From Primulina eburnea (lineage: Eukaryota > Streptophyta > Magnoliopsida > Lamiales > Gesneriaceae), in contig NC_133110.1 in NCBI RefSeq assembly GCF_022965805.1, positions 30,872,668-30,936,667 on the forward strand: DNA of 64,000 bases, written 5' to 3'. Made by a program: the position numbers and the translations under genes. The notes under the pieces are model-generated. The model did no database searches and was not told the origin of the DNA. It saw only the letters and a program-made list of their open reading frames with translations. How positions within the stretch are numbered: position 1 is the stretch's first letter; every line of letters starts with the position of its first letter. This document shows positions 21,070 through 34,182 of the stretch, piece after piece.

Positions 21070-23250
21070 CAACAAAATTGTTGTTTTCTACTACTTGTCA
21101 TGCTCAAACGGATGGACAAACTGAAGTTGTCAATAGAACTTTGGGAACACTTTTGCGTGCTATTCTTAAAAAGAACTTAGATTGACATTTCTATGGACTT
21201 TATTTTGGGGTTGCATAGGACTAAGAAGGGGAGGGATTCTATTTTTGTTGTTGTGGATAGATTTTCTAAGATGGCACATTTTATAGTTTGTCATAAAACC
21301 GATGATACTTCAAACATAGCGGATTTGTTATTTAGAGAAGTCGTTAGATTGCATGGAATGCCTAGGACTATTGTTTCTGGTCGCGATGTTAAATTCTTGA
21401 GTTACTTTTGGAATACTTTATGGGCTAAACTTGGCACAAAATCGTTTTTTTCTACTACTTGTCATCCTCAAACGGATGGACAAACTGAAGTTGTCAATAG
21501 AACTTTGGGAACACTTTTGCGTGCTATTCTTAAAAAGAACTTGCATTGACATTTCTATGGACTTTATTTTGGGGTTGTATAGGACTAAGAAGGAGAGGGA
21601 TTCTATTTTTGTTGTTGTGGATAGATTTTCTAAGATAACACATTTTATAGTTTGTCATAAAACCGATGATGCTTCAAACATAGCGGATTTGTTATTTAGA
21701 GAAGTCGTTAGGTTGCATGGAAAGCCTAGGACTATTGTTTCTGGTCGCGATGTTAAATTCTTGAGTTACTTTTGGAATACTTTATGGGCTAAACTTGGCA
21801 CAAAATTGTTGTTTTCTACTACTTGTCATCCTCAAACGGATGGACAAACTGAAGTTGTCAATAGAACATTGGGAACACTTTTGCGTGCTATTCTTAAAAA
21901 GAACTTGGATTGACATTTCTATGGACTTTATTTTGGGGTTGCCTAGGACTAAGAAGTGGAGGGATTCTATTTTTGTTGTTGTGGATAGATTCTCTAAGAT
22001 GGTACATTTTATAGCTTGTCATAAAACCCATGATGCTTCAAACATTGCGAATTTGTTCTTTAGAGAAGTCGTTAGGTTGCATGGCATGCCTAGGACTATT
22101 GTTTATGGTCGCGATGTTAAATTCTTGATTTACTTTTGGAATACTTTATAGGCTAAACTTGGCACAAAATTGTTGTTTTCTACTACTTGTCATGCTCAAA
22201 CAGATGGACAAACTGAAGTTGTCAATAGAACTTTGGGAACACTTTTGCGTGCTATTCTTAAAAAGAACTTGGATTGACATTTCTATGGACTTTATTTTGG
22301 GGTTGCATAGGACTAAGAAGGGGAGGGATTCTATTTTTGTTGTTATGGATAGATTTTATAAGATGGCACATTTTATAATTTGTCATAAAACCGATGATAC
22401 TTTAAACATAGCGGATTTGTTATTTAGAGAAGTCGTTAGGTTGCATGGAAAGCCTAGGACTATTGTTTCTGGTCGCGATGTTAAATTCTTGAGTTACTTT
22501 TGGAATACTTTATGGGCTAAACTTGGCACAAAATCGTTGTTTTCTACTACTTGTCATCCTCAAACGGATGGACAAACTGAAGTTGTCAATAGAACTTTGG
22601 GAACACTTTTGCGTGCTATTCTTAAAAAGAACTTGCATTGACATTTCTATGGACTTTATTTTGGGGTTGTATAGGACTAAGAAGGGGAGGGATTCTATTT
22701 TTGTTGTTGTGGATAGATTTTCTAAGATGACACATTTTATAGTTTGTCATAAAACCGATGATGCTTCAAACATAGCGGATTTGTTATTTAGAGAAGTCGT
22801 TAGGTTGCATGGAAAGCCTAGGACTATTGTTTCTGGTCGCGATGTTAAATTCTTGAGTTACTTTTGGAATACTTTATGGGCTAAACTTGGCACAAAATTG
22901 TTGTTTTCTACTACTTGTCATCCTCAAACGGATGGACAAACTGAAGTTGTCAATAGAACTTTGGGAACACTTTTGCGTGCTATTCTTAAAAAGAACTTGG
23001 ATTGACATTTCTATGGACTTTATTTTGGGGTTGCCTAGGACTAAGAAGTGGAGGGATTCTATTTTTGTTGTTGTGGATAGATTCTCTAAGATGGTACATT
23101 TTATAGCTTGTCATAAAACCCATGATGCTTCAAACATTGCGGATTTGTTCTTTAGAGAAGTCGTTAGGTTGCATGGCATGCCTAGGACTATTGTTTATGG
23201 TCGCGATGTTAAATTCTTGATTTACTTTTGGAATACTTTATGGGCTAAAC
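21070..23250 (+). repeat. Three-monomer higher-order repeat (1,092 bp), two copies
   Basis: Segments at about 21070-22160 and 22160-23250 share the same order of three monomer subtypes with a 1,092 bp shift (3 x 364). The subtypes include one with GTATAGGACTAAG and one with YGRD plus CATGCTC. A single-base change in the second copy's neighbour (22150) creates an extra stop. Hand-aligned. Confidence 0.7.
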
Positions 23251-24650
23251 TTGGCACAAAATTGTTGTTTTCTACTACTTGTCATGCTCAAACGGATGGA
23301 CAAACTGAAGTTGTCAATAGAACTTTGGGAACACTTTTGCGTGCTATTCTTAAAAAGAACTTGGATTGACATTTCTATGGACTTTATTTTGGGGTTGCCT
23401 AGGACTAAGAAGGGGAGGGATTCTATTTTTGTTGTTGTGGATAGATTCTCTAAGATGGTACATTTTATAGCTTGTCATAAAACCGATGATGCTTCAAACA
23501 TTGTTTCTGGTAGCGATGTTAAATTCTTGAGTTACTTTTGGAATACTTTATGGGCTAAACTTGGCACAAAATTGTTGTTTTCTACTACTTGTCATCCTCA
23601 AACGGATGGACAAACTGAAGTTGTCAATAGAAATTGGGAGCACTTTTGCGTGCAATTCTTAAAAAGAACTTGGATTGACATTTCTATGGACTTTATTTTG
23701 GGGTTGCCTAGGACTAAGAAGGGGAGGGATTCTATTTTTGTTGTTGTGGACAGATTCTCTAAGATGGCACATTTTATAGCTTGTCATAAAACCCATGATG
23801 CTTCAAACATTGCGGACTTGTTCTTTAGAGAAGTCGTTAGGTTGCATGGCATCCCTAGGACTATTGTTTCTGGTCGCGATGTTAAATTCTTGAGTTACTT
23901 TTGGAATACTTTATGGGCTAAACTTGGCACAAAATCGTTGTTTTCTACTACTTGTCATCCTCAAACGGATGGACAAACTGAAGTTGTCAATAGAACTTTG
24001 GGAACACTTTTGCGTGCTATTCTAAAAAGAACTTGCATTGACATTTCTATGGACTTTATTTTGGGGTTGTATAGGACTAAGAAGGGGAGGGATTCTATTT
24101 TTGTTGTTGTGGATAGATTTTCTAAGATGACACATTTTATAGTTTGTCATAAAACCGATGATGCTTCAAACATAGCGGATTTGTTATTTAGAGAAGTCGT
24201 TAGGTTGCATGGAAAGCCTAGGACTATTGTTTCTGGTCGCGATGTTAAATTCTTGAGTTACTTTTGGAATACTTTATGGGCTAAACTTGGCACAAAATTG
24301 TTGTTTTCTACTACTTGTCATCCTCAAACGGATTGACAAACTGAAGTTGTCAATAGAACTTTGGGAACACTTTTGCGTGCTATTCTTAAAAAGAACTTGG
24401 ATTGACATTTCTATGGACTTTATTTTGGGGTTGCCTAGGACTAAGAAGTGGAGGGATTCTATTTTTGTTGTTGTGGATAGATTCTCTAAGATGGTACATT
24501 TTATAGCTTGTCATAAAACCCATGATGCTTCAAACATTGCGGATTTGTTCTTTAGAGAAGTCTTTAGGTTGCATGGCATGCCTAGGACTATTGTTTATGG
24601 TCGCGATGTTAAATTCTTGATTTACTTTTGGAATACTTTATGGGCTAAAC

Positions 24651-27600
24651 TTGGCACAAAATTGTTGTTTTCTACTACTTGTCATGCTCAAACGGATGGA
24701 CAATCTGAAGTTGTCAATAGAACTTTGGGAACACTTTTGCGTGCTATTCTTAAAAAAAACTTGGATTGACATTTCTATGGACTTTATTTTGGGGTTGCCT
24801 AGGACTAAGAAGGGGAGGGATTCTATTTTTGTTGTTGTGGATAGATTCTCTAAGATGGTACATTTTATAGCTTGTCATAAAACCGATGATGCTTCAAACA
24901 TTGTTTCTGGTAGCGATTTTAAATTCTTGAGTTACTTTTGGAATACTTTATGGGCTAAACTTGGCACAAAATTGTTGTTTTCTACTACTTGTCATCCTCA
25001 AACGGATGGACAAACTGAAGTTGTCAATAGAAATTGGGAACACTTTTGCGTGCAATTCTTAAAAAGAACTTGGATTGACATTTCTATGGACTTTATTTTG
25101 GGGTTGCCTAGGACTAAGAAGGGGAGGGATTCTATTTTTGTTGTTGTGGACAGATTCTCTAAGATGGCACATTTTATAGCTTGTCATAAAACCCATGATG
25201 CTTCAAACATTGCGGACTTGTTCTTTAGAGAAGTCGTTAGGTTGCATGGCATCCCTAGGACTATTGTTTCTGGTCGCGATGTTTAATTCTTGAGTTACTT
25301 TTGGAATACTTTATGGGCTAAACTTGGCACAAAATTGTTGTTTTCTACTACTTGTCATCCTCAAACGGATGGACAAACTGAAGTTGTCAATAGAACTTTG
25401 GGAACACTTTTGCGTGCTATTCTTAAAAAGAACTTGGATTGACATTTCTATGGAATTTATTTTGGGGTTGCCTAGGACTAAGAATGGGAGGGATTCTATA
25501 TTTGTTGTTGTGGATAGATTCTCTAAGATAGCACATTTTATAGCTTGTCATAAAACCAATGATGCTTCAAACATTGCGGATTTGTTCTTTAGAGAAGTCG
25601 TTAGGTTGCATGGCATGCCTAGGACTATTGTTTTCTGGTCGCGACTGTTAAATTATTGAGTTACTTTTGGAAGACTTTATGGGCTAAACTTGGCACAAAA
25701 TTGTTGTTTTCTACTACTTGTCATCCTCAAACGGATGGACAAACTGAAGTTGTCAATAGAACTTTGGGAACACATTTGCGTGCTATTCTTAAAAAGAACT
25801 TGAATTGACATTTCTATGGACTTTATTTTGGGGTTGCCTAGGACTAAGAAGGGGAGGGATTCTATTTTTGTTGTTGTGGATAGATTCTCTAAGATGGCAC
25901 ATTTTATAGCTTGTCATAAAACCCATGATGCTTCAAACATTGCGGATTTGTTCTTTAGAGAAGTCGTTAGGTTGCATGGCATGCCTAGGACTATTGTTTC
26001 TGGTCGCGATGTTAAATTCTTGAGTTACTTTTGGAATACTTTATGGGCTAAACTTGGCACAAAATTGTTGTTTTCTACTACTTGTCATGCTCAAACGGAT
26101 GGACAAACTGAAGTTGTCAATAGAACTTTGGGAACACTTTTGCGTGCTATTCTTAAAAAGAACTTGGATTGACATTTCTATGGACTTTATTTTGGGGTTG
26201 CCTAGGACTAAGAAGGGGAGGGATTCTATTTTTGTTGTTGTGGATAGAATCTCTAAGATGGTACATTTTATAGCTTGTCATAAAACCGATGATGCTTCAA
26301 ATATTGCGGACTTGTTCTTTAAAGAAGTCGCTAGGTTGCATGGCATTCCTAGGACTATTGTTTCTGGTCGCGATGTTAAATTTTTGAGTTACTTTTGGAA
26401 TATTTTATGGGCTAAACTTGGCACAAAATTGTTGTTTTCTACTACTTGTCATCCTCAAACGGATGGACAAACTGAAGTTGTCAATAGAAATTGGAAACAC
26501 TTTTGCGTGCAATTCTTAAAAAGAACTTGGATTGACATTTCTATGGACTTTATTTTGGGGTTGCCTAGGACTAAGAAGGGGAGGGATTCTATTTTTGTTG
26601 TTGTGGATAGATTTTCTAAGATGGCACATTTTATAGCTTGTCATAAAACCCATGATGCTTCAAACATTGCGGATTTGTTCTTTAGAGAAGTCGTTAGGTT
26701 GCATGGCATGCCTAGGACTATTGTTTATGGTCGCGATGTTAAATTCTTGATTTACTTTTGGAATACTTTATGGGCTAAACTTGGCAAAAAATTGTTGTTT
26801 TCTACTACTTGTCATGCTCAAACGGATGGACAAACTGAAGTTGTCAATAGAACTTTGGGAACACTTTTGCGTGCTATTCTTAAAAAGAACTTGGATTGAC
26901 ATTTCTATGGACTTTATTTTGGGGTTGCATAGGACTAAGAAGGGGAGGGATTCTATTTTTGTTGTTGTGGATAGATTTTCTAAGATGGCACATTTTATAG
27001 TTTGTCATAAAACCGATGATACTTCAAACATAGCGGATTTGTTATTTAGAGAAGTCGTTAGGTTGCATGGAAAGCCTAGGACTATTGTTTCTGGTCGCGA
27101 TGTTAAATTCTTGAGTTACTTTTGGAATACTTTATGGGCTAAACTTGGCACAAAATTGTTGTTTTCTACTACTTGTCATCCTCAAACGGATGGACAAACT
27201 GAAGTTGTCAATAGAACTTTGGGAACACTTTTGCGTGCTATTCTTAAAAAGAACTTGGATTGACATTTCTATGGACTTTATTTTGGGGTTGCCTAGGACT
27301 AAGAAGTGGAGGGATTCTATTTTTGTTGTTGTGGATAGATTCTCTAAGATGGTACATTTTATAGCTTGTCATAAAACCCATGATGCTTCAAACATTGCGG
27401 ATTTGTTCTTTAGAGAAGTCGTTAGGTTGCATGGCATGCCTAGGACTATTGTTTATGGTCGCGATGTTAAATTCTTGATTTACTTTTGGAATACTTTATG
27501 GGCTAAACTTGGCACAAAATTGTTGTTTTCTACTACTTGTCATGCTCAAACGGATGGACAAACTGAAGTTGTCAATAGAACTTTGGGAACACTTTTGCGT

Positions 27601-29248
27601 GCTATTCTTAAAAAGAACTTGGATTGACATTTCTATGGACTTTATTTTGAGGTTGCCTAGGACTAAGAAGGGGAGGGATTCTATTTTTGTTGTTGTGGAT
27701 AGATTCTCTAAGATGGTACATTTTATAGCTTGTCATAAAACCGATGATGCTTCAAACATTGTTTCTGGTAGCGATGTTAAATTCTTGAGTTACTTTTGGA
27801 ATACTTTATGGGCTAAACTTGGCACAAAATTGTTGTTTTCTTCTAATTGTCATCCTCAAACGGATGGACAAACTGAAGTTGTCAATAGAAATTGGGAACA
27901 CTTTTGCGTGCAATTCTTAAAAAGAACTTGGATTGACATTTCTATGGACTTTATTTTGGGGTTGCCTAGGACTAAGAAGGGGAGGGATTCTATTTTTGTT
28001 GTTGTGGATAGATTCTCTAAGATGGCACATTTTATAGCTTGTCATAAAACCCATGATGCTTCAAACATTGCGGATTTGTTCTTTAGAGAAGTCGTTAGGT
28101 TGCATGGCATCCCTAGGACTATTGTTTCTGGTCGCGATGTTAAATTCTTGAGTTACTTTTGGAATACTTTATGGGCTAAACTTGGCACAAAATTGTTGTT
28201 TTCTACTACTTGTCATCCTCAAACGGATGGACAAACTGAAGTTGTCAATAGAACTTTGGGAACACTTTTGCGTGTTATTCTTAAAAAGAACTTGGATTGA
28301 CATTTCTATGGAATTTATTTTGGGGTTGCCTAGGACTAAGAATTGGAGGGATTCTATATTTGTTGTTGTGGATAGATTCTCTAAGATGGCATATTTTATA
28401 GCTTGTCATAAAACCAATGATGCTTCAAACATTGCGGATTTGTTCTTTAGAGAAGTCGTTAGGTTGCATGGCATGCCTAGTACTATTGTTTTCTGGTCGC
28501 GACGTTAAATTATTGAGTTACTTTTGGAAGACTTTATGTGCTAAACTTGCAACAAAATTGTTGTTTTCTACTACTTGTCATCCTCAAACCGATGGACAAA
28601 CTGAAGTTGGCAATAGAACTTTGGGAACACATTTGCGTGCTATTCTTAAAAAGAACTTTAATTGACATTTCTATGGACTTTATTTTGGGGTTGCATAGGA
28701 CTAAGAAAGGAGGGATTCTATTTTTGTTGTTGTGGATAGATTCTCTAAGATGGCACATTTTCAAGCTTGTCATAAAACCCATGATGCTTCAAACATTGCG
28801 GATTTGTTCTTTAGAGAAGTCGTTAGGTTGCATGGCATCCCTAGGACTATTGTTTCTGGTCGCGATTTTAAATTCTTGAGTTACTTTTGAAATACTTTAT
28901 GGGCTAAACTTGGCACAAAATTGTTGTTTTCTACTACTTGTCATGCTCAAACGGATGGACAAACTGAAGTTGTCAATAGAACTTTGGGAACACTTTTGCG
29001 TGCTATTCTTAAAAAGAACTTGGATTGACATTTCTATGGACTTTATTTTGGGGTTGCCTAGGACTAAGAAGGGGAGGGATTCTATTTTTGTTGTTGTGGA
29101 TAGAATCTCTAAGATGGTACATTTTATAGCTTGTCATAAAACCGATGATGCTTCAAATATTGCGGACTTGTTCTTTAAAGAAGTCGCTAGGTTGCATGGC
29201 ATGCCTAGGACTATTGTTTCTGGTCGCGATGTTAAATTCTTGAGTTAC
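24651..29248 (+). repeat. Eight-monomer higher-order repeat (~2,857 bp), one full and one partial copy
   Basis: Subtype order from 24651 recurs from 27509 with a shift of 2,856-2,858 bp at several checkpoints (24651/27509, 25324/28182, 26054/28910). Eight 364 bp monomers minus the 54 bp deletion carried by one member equal 2,858 bp. The second copy is cut by the LTR at 29249. Confidence 0.75.
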
Positions 29249-30866
29249 TGTGACACCCTGACCCGTTACAATTAAAATACAGCGGAATTTAAAATTTTCT
29301 TTCAAACGGAAGGAGTTTCAAAATGCATTTTATAAAAGTGTTTACAAAATAACAACATGATCATTCCAATGACATAACAAAATACAAAATATCATTAGTG
29401 TGATCATGTTACAAAATGGTACAAAATAATCATCCTTCCAATCTTCGTATGCATATGACCCCCATCCACAGTCAACGTCCCGGTCCGTCGCTCTTATCTG
29501 CATCACATGAAAATAACTGAAATGAGAATAAATCTCAGCAAGTGGAACTCTTACATAGCAATGATACATAGTATACTCTGTAAAACATGGCTTTTAAATC
29601 ATAAATACCATCGACTCTGAAACATGAATAACGTAGCAATAACTGTAGCAATAGCAATAGCAATAGATAGCAATACGATGGTATTTCTCTTTTCTATGGT
29701 TGGATTGATATCAATAGTATCTGTGACTGTGGTTGCCAATATCCCATCGATATAAATCGATAACTGTGAGGGGATAAAAGCCTATGGTCGATGATCATCT
29801 AATTGCATGCAATGCTATGGCTATGATTAATCAATCCAATAAAACATTTGAATTCTCAATATCATTTAAAGCCGTCGTTTCGCAATCTCATAATATCTCT
29901 TGTATTCCCTTTTTAACAATAGTGAGACATCAATGCCTCCAATAGATAATCAATGAAATCAATACATAACAATGGATCAATGGAAGGGAATAACACTTTG
30001 AAACCTTTAAAACACAATACATATAATATCATGTGAGCAAAAAGGATGAAATTCCACTTACAAACCAATAGAACACCTCCAACTATACTCTTGGTACACC
30101 ACCTACAACAATAATCCATAAATAACACCAATATCAAGACTAAATCCAAGAGTCCATGCTAAATAATCCATAGAACCATCAAAACTTCAAATCCAAAATA
30201 ACCCTTAACTCGAAACCTCATTAGAATCGCACCAAAAACTTACCTAAGCTTCCTTATACCACGGAGTACGTTGATCTCAAGTCGAAAATCCAAATAACTC
30301 CAAGAATCAAAGGTAGGAAGCTAAAGAAATGGAGAAAACCCTTACCAAAAGGAGAGAAAAATCGGAAATGGAAGATAGGATAAGGTAGGTATGAAGTCAA
30401 CTCAATCAAAAAGGTACTAAATAACTCGCCCATACTTACACCGCGGGTGCGGTCACACAAGCACCGCGGGTGCGCCATGCTCACGGCATTCCAAAATAAA
30501 TCCCATGCACAATCACCGCGGGTGCGGTGCTACAAATACCGCGGGTGTGGTCTCACCGCGGGTGCGGTCCTTGCACTGCCGCGGGTGCGGTGTCCACACG
30601 GCCTTCCAAACCAAAAATGATGAATAGTACACCGCGGGGGCACTCATCTAATAGCGCGGGTGCACTCTACTCACGGCAATGAACAGTAACAAAACAACTA
30701 AAATCGATTCGAAACGCTGAAACGAACAAACAACACCAACTAACACCTCAAATAAATAATAACCAATAATACTATAGCCCAAAACACAACTATAATCATC
30801 TAATCACATAACCCAATTAACACAATAAAGCTTAAACCGTACCGTACACCGGGCTCGGCTATTACA
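29249..30866 (-). repeat. Tekay-like LTR (3' LTR of a minus-strand element)
   Basis: A 1,618 bp LTR inserted in satellite after GTTAC. On the plus strand it runs from TGTGACACCCTGACC to CGGGCTCGGCTATTACA. On the minus strand it is preceded by a polypurine tract (plus-strand 30867-30880) and the end of a chromovirus polyprotein, so it is the 3' LTR. It carries the ACCGCGGGTGCGGT cluster at about 30450-30680. The other end of the element is lost in an assembly gap, so the target duplication cannot be tested. Confidence 0.85.
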
Positions 30867-30906
30867 ATCTCCCCTCCTTAGAGGAATTTCGTCCTCGAAA
30901 TTGACG

Positions 30907-31215
30907 TCACGGCACGAACAACTCAGGATACCTCTCTTTCATCTCAGTCTCTGGTTCCCACGTAGCCTCCTCAATCAAATGGTTCCTCCAAAGGACTTTA
31001 ACGATGCCGATCTCTTTGTTCCTCAGAACTCTAACTGTGCGATCCAGAATCTGAATCGGAATCTCATGGTAAGTCAGACTCGGCGTCAAGTCCAATGGCT
31101 CATGGCGAAGAACATGGGAAGGATCTGCAATATACTTCCTGAGCATCGATACGTGAAACACATTATGGACTCTGTCAAGATCGGGCGGTAGGGCTAATCT
31201 GTAGGCTCGGTCACC
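30907..31215 (-). pseudogene. Tekay-like polyprotein C-terminus with chromodomain, partial
   Basis: The last ~100 codons of a gag-pol polyprotein read leftward from the gap: [23 protein letters not shown], then the chromodomain stretch [16 protein letters not shown], stopping at 30907. It matches the ends of elements A and B in this window. The 5' part is missing because the sequence ends at the 100-N gap, so whether the gene is intact is unknown. Chromodomains of this family are believed to direct insertion to heterochromatin. Confidence 0.88.
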
Positions 31216-31315
31216 NNNNNNNNNNNNNNNNNNNNNNNNNNNNNNNNNNNNNNNNNNNNNNNNNNNNNNNNNNNNNNNNNNNNNNNNNNNNNNNNNNNNN
31301 NNNNNNNNNNNNNNN
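31216..31315. other. Assembly gap of exactly 100 N
   Basis: A run of exactly 100 N, the usual placeholder for a gap of unknown size. The left side is a minus-strand Tekay-like polyprotein and the right side is an unrelated LTR on the plus strand, so adjacency across the gap is unproven. Confidence 0.98.
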
Positions 31316-32056
31316 TATTACTCTTATTGCTGCCGTTGATACAGCTCAGACCGAAGTCTAGGAATGAGACGTTCATTACCCCGATTGGAGGGTAGGTAGT
31401 GACGTCTTATTCACACCGGGATCCCTAGAGTTCTAGTCGAGTCAAGTCTAGACGTGATTTGATTAGGACTGCATGCTTATATGGATGTGGTTCCTAGATC
31501 ATAGGACCCATCATTATTGCTTCCAATTGTGCTAGCATGTTTTTATGATTTAGATTGGTTATATGCATGGTTGGTTGATTTGAAGTGCATGCTTGTTGTG
31601 TGATTAGATTTCATAGCTTATGAAATCTAATGTTTCGATTTTATTCGTAACAGCATGTTTCATGAATTATTTTATGTATATACATGTTTACCATGTTTTA
31701 TACTGGGATTTATTCTCACCGGAGTTATCCGGCTGTTGTCTTGTTTTGTATGTGTGCATGACAACAGGTGGGGCTGGATCAGGGTCGAGATGACGATGAG
31801 AGAAGACGAGTTAGCGTGGTGATTCCGGACTTACAGTAGATTGGGTTTTATTACTTGAATTTAGTAGTTGAACCTTAGATTAGATTATTGTATGTTAATA
31901 CTGAAATGTATTTTATACAGATATGTATATTATTTAGATTCCATTACCTTCCGCTATAGTATATTAAAAAGAAAAATTTTTAGACCCTGTTTTATCTTAA
32001 TTGATAATTAAATCCCAACGATGATTAAGAAAATGATTAGCATCCGGGTCCCCACA
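31316..32056 (+). mobile_element. LTR right-end fragment of another retrotransposon family
   Basis: A 741 bp AT-rich stretch with no convincing ORF, ending GGGTCCCCACA at 32056 and followed directly by satellite. The CACA terminus and the lack of any primer-binding site after it suggest a 3' or solo LTR on the plus strand. Its end resembles, in inverted form, the start of the fragment at 34183 (TGTGGGGACCCGG), so both probably belong to one or related families. The left end is in the gap. Confidence 0.6.
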
Positions 32057-34182
32057 TGCTTCAAACATTGCGGACTTGTTCTTTAGAGAAGTCGCTAGGT
32101 TGCATGGCATGCCTAGGACTATTGTTTCTGGTCGCGATGTTAAATTCTTGAGTTACTTTTGGAATACTTTATGGGCTAAACTTTGCACAAAATTGTTGTT
32201 TTCTACTACTTGTCATCCTCAAACGGATGGACAAACTGAAGTTGTCAATAGAAATTGGGAACACTTTTGCGTGCTATTCTTAAAAAGAACTTTGATTGAC
32301 ATTTCAATGGACTTTATTTTGGGGTTGCCTAGGACTAAGAAGGGGAGGGATTCTATTTTTGTTGTTGTGGATAGATTCTCTAAGATGGTACATTTTATAA
32401 CTTGTCATAAAACCCATGATGCTTCAAACATTGCGAATTTGTTCTTTAGAGAAGTCGTTAGGTTGCATGGCATGCCTAGGACTATTGTTTCTGGTCGCGA
32501 TGTTAAATTCTTGAGTTAATTTTGGAATACTTTATGGGCTAAACTTGACACAAAATTGTTGTTTTCTACTTCTTGTCATCCTCAAACGGATGGAAAAACT
32601 GAAGTTGTCAATAGAAATTGGGAACACTTTTGCGTGCTATTCTTAAAAAGAACTTTGATTGACATTTCTATGGACTTTATTTTGGGGTTGCCTAGGACTA
32701 AGAAGGGGAGGGATTCTATTTTTGTTATTGTGGATAGATTCTCTAAGATGGCACATTTTATAGCTTGTCATAAAACCCATGATGCTTCAAACATTGCGGA
32801 TTTGTTCTTTAGAGAAGTCGTTAGGTTGCATGGCATGCCTAGGACTATTGTTTCTGGTCGCGATGTTAAATTCTTGAGTTACTTTTGGAATACTTTATGG
32901 GCTAAACTTGGCACAAAATTGTTGTTTTCTACTACTCGTCATGCTCAAACGGATGGACAAACTGAAATTGTCAATAGAACTTTGGGAACAATTTTGCGTG
33001 CTATTCTTAAAAAGAACTTGGATTGACATTTCAATGGACTTTATTTTGGGGTTGCATAGGACTAAGAAGGGGAGGTATTCTATTTTTGTTGTTGTGGATA
33101 GATTCTCTAAGATGACACATTTTATAGCTTGTCATAAAACCCATGATGCTTCAAACATTGCGGATTTGTTCTTTAGAGAAGTCGCTAGGTTGCATGGCAT
33201 GCCTAGGACTATTGTTTCTGTTCGCGATGTTAAATTCTTGAGTTACTTTTGGAAGACTTTATGGGCTAAACTTGGCACAAAATTGTTGTTTTCTACTACT
33301 TGTCATCCTCAAACGGGTGGACAAACTGAAGTTGTCAATAGAAATTGGGAACACTTTTGCGTGCTATTCTTAAAAAGAACTTTGATTTACATTTCTATGG
33401 ACTTTATTTTGGGGATGCCTTAAGAAGGGGAGGGATTCTATTTTTGTTGTTGTGGATAGATTCTCTAAGATGGTACATTTTATAGCTTGTCATAAAACCC
33501 ATGATGCTTCAAACATTGCAGATTTGTTCTTTAGAGAAGTCGTTAGGTTGCATGGCATGCCTAGGACTATTGTTTCTGGTCGCGATGTTAAATTCTTGAG
33601 TTACTTTTGGAATACTTTATGGGCTAAACTTGGCACAAAATTGTTGTTTTCTACTACTTGTCATCCTCAAACGGGTGGACAAACTGAAGTTGTCAATAGA
33701 AATGGGGAACACTTTTGCGTGCTATTCTTAAAAAGAACTTTGATTGACATTTCTATGGACTTTATTTTGGGGATGCCTAGGACTAAGAAGGGGAGGGATT
33801 CTATTTTTGTTGTTGTGGATAGATTCTCTAAGATGATACATTTTATAAAACCCATGATGCTTCAAACATTGCGGATTTGTTCTTTAGAGAAGTCGTTAGG
33901 TTGCATGGCATGCCTAGGACTATTGTTTCTGGTCACGATGTTAAATTCTTGAGTTACTTTTGGAATACTTTATGGGCTAAACTTGGCACAAAATTGTTGT
34001 TTTCTACTACTTGTCATCCTCAAACGGATGGACAAACTGAAGTTGTCAATAGAACTTTGGGAACACTTTTGCGTGCTATTCTTAAAAAGAACTTGGATTG
34101 ACATTTCTATGGACTTTATTTTGGGGTTGCCTAGGACTAAGAATGGGAGGGATTCTATATTTGTTGTTGTGGATAGATTCTC
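32057..34182 (+). repeat. Integrase-derived satellite, block III (~6 monomers)
   Basis: Same satellite and orientation, dominated by 363 bp monomers (AATAGAAATTGGG variant) and by HPQTG/HAQTD subtypes. Two small internal deletions are visible: about 5 bp near 33421 and about 10 bp near 33848. The block runs between the LTR end at 32056 and a truncated LTR at 34183. Confidence 0.93.

Larger units (their letters stand above)
17883..29248 (+). repeat. Integrase-derived satellite, block II (~31 monomers)
   Basis: The longest satellite block, all in + orientation. It starts in mid-monomer at the CRM LTR terminus and ends where a Tekay-like LTR inserts after GTTAC. Monomer subtypes differ at recurring sites: CATCCTC/CATGCTC, ACCGATG/ACCCATG, GGAAAGCC/GGCATGCC/GGCATCCC, and SGRD/YGRD/SVRD. 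Three monomers lack 54 bp (joins near 23501, 24901 and 27761). Near 18270-18330 a ~60 bp piece is duplicated within a monomer. Long open frames up to 361 residues reflect 363 bp monomers that keep frame and are not genes; many begin at TTG and not at ATG. Confidence 0.95.

Noticed and set aside
30254..30484. Short minus-strand ORFs inside Tekay-like LTRs (also near 41900, 47403 and 61244)
   Set aside because: They lie across the GC-rich inverted repeats and U3/R sequence of the LTR, are not in the polyprotein frame, and encode low-complexity hydrophobic stretches without recognisable domains.
31316..32056. That this stretch is the other end of the element at 29249
   Set aside because: Its terminus (GGGTCCCCACA) differs from that family's (GGTGTCACA), it is in the opposite orientation, and an unknown-size gap separates them.
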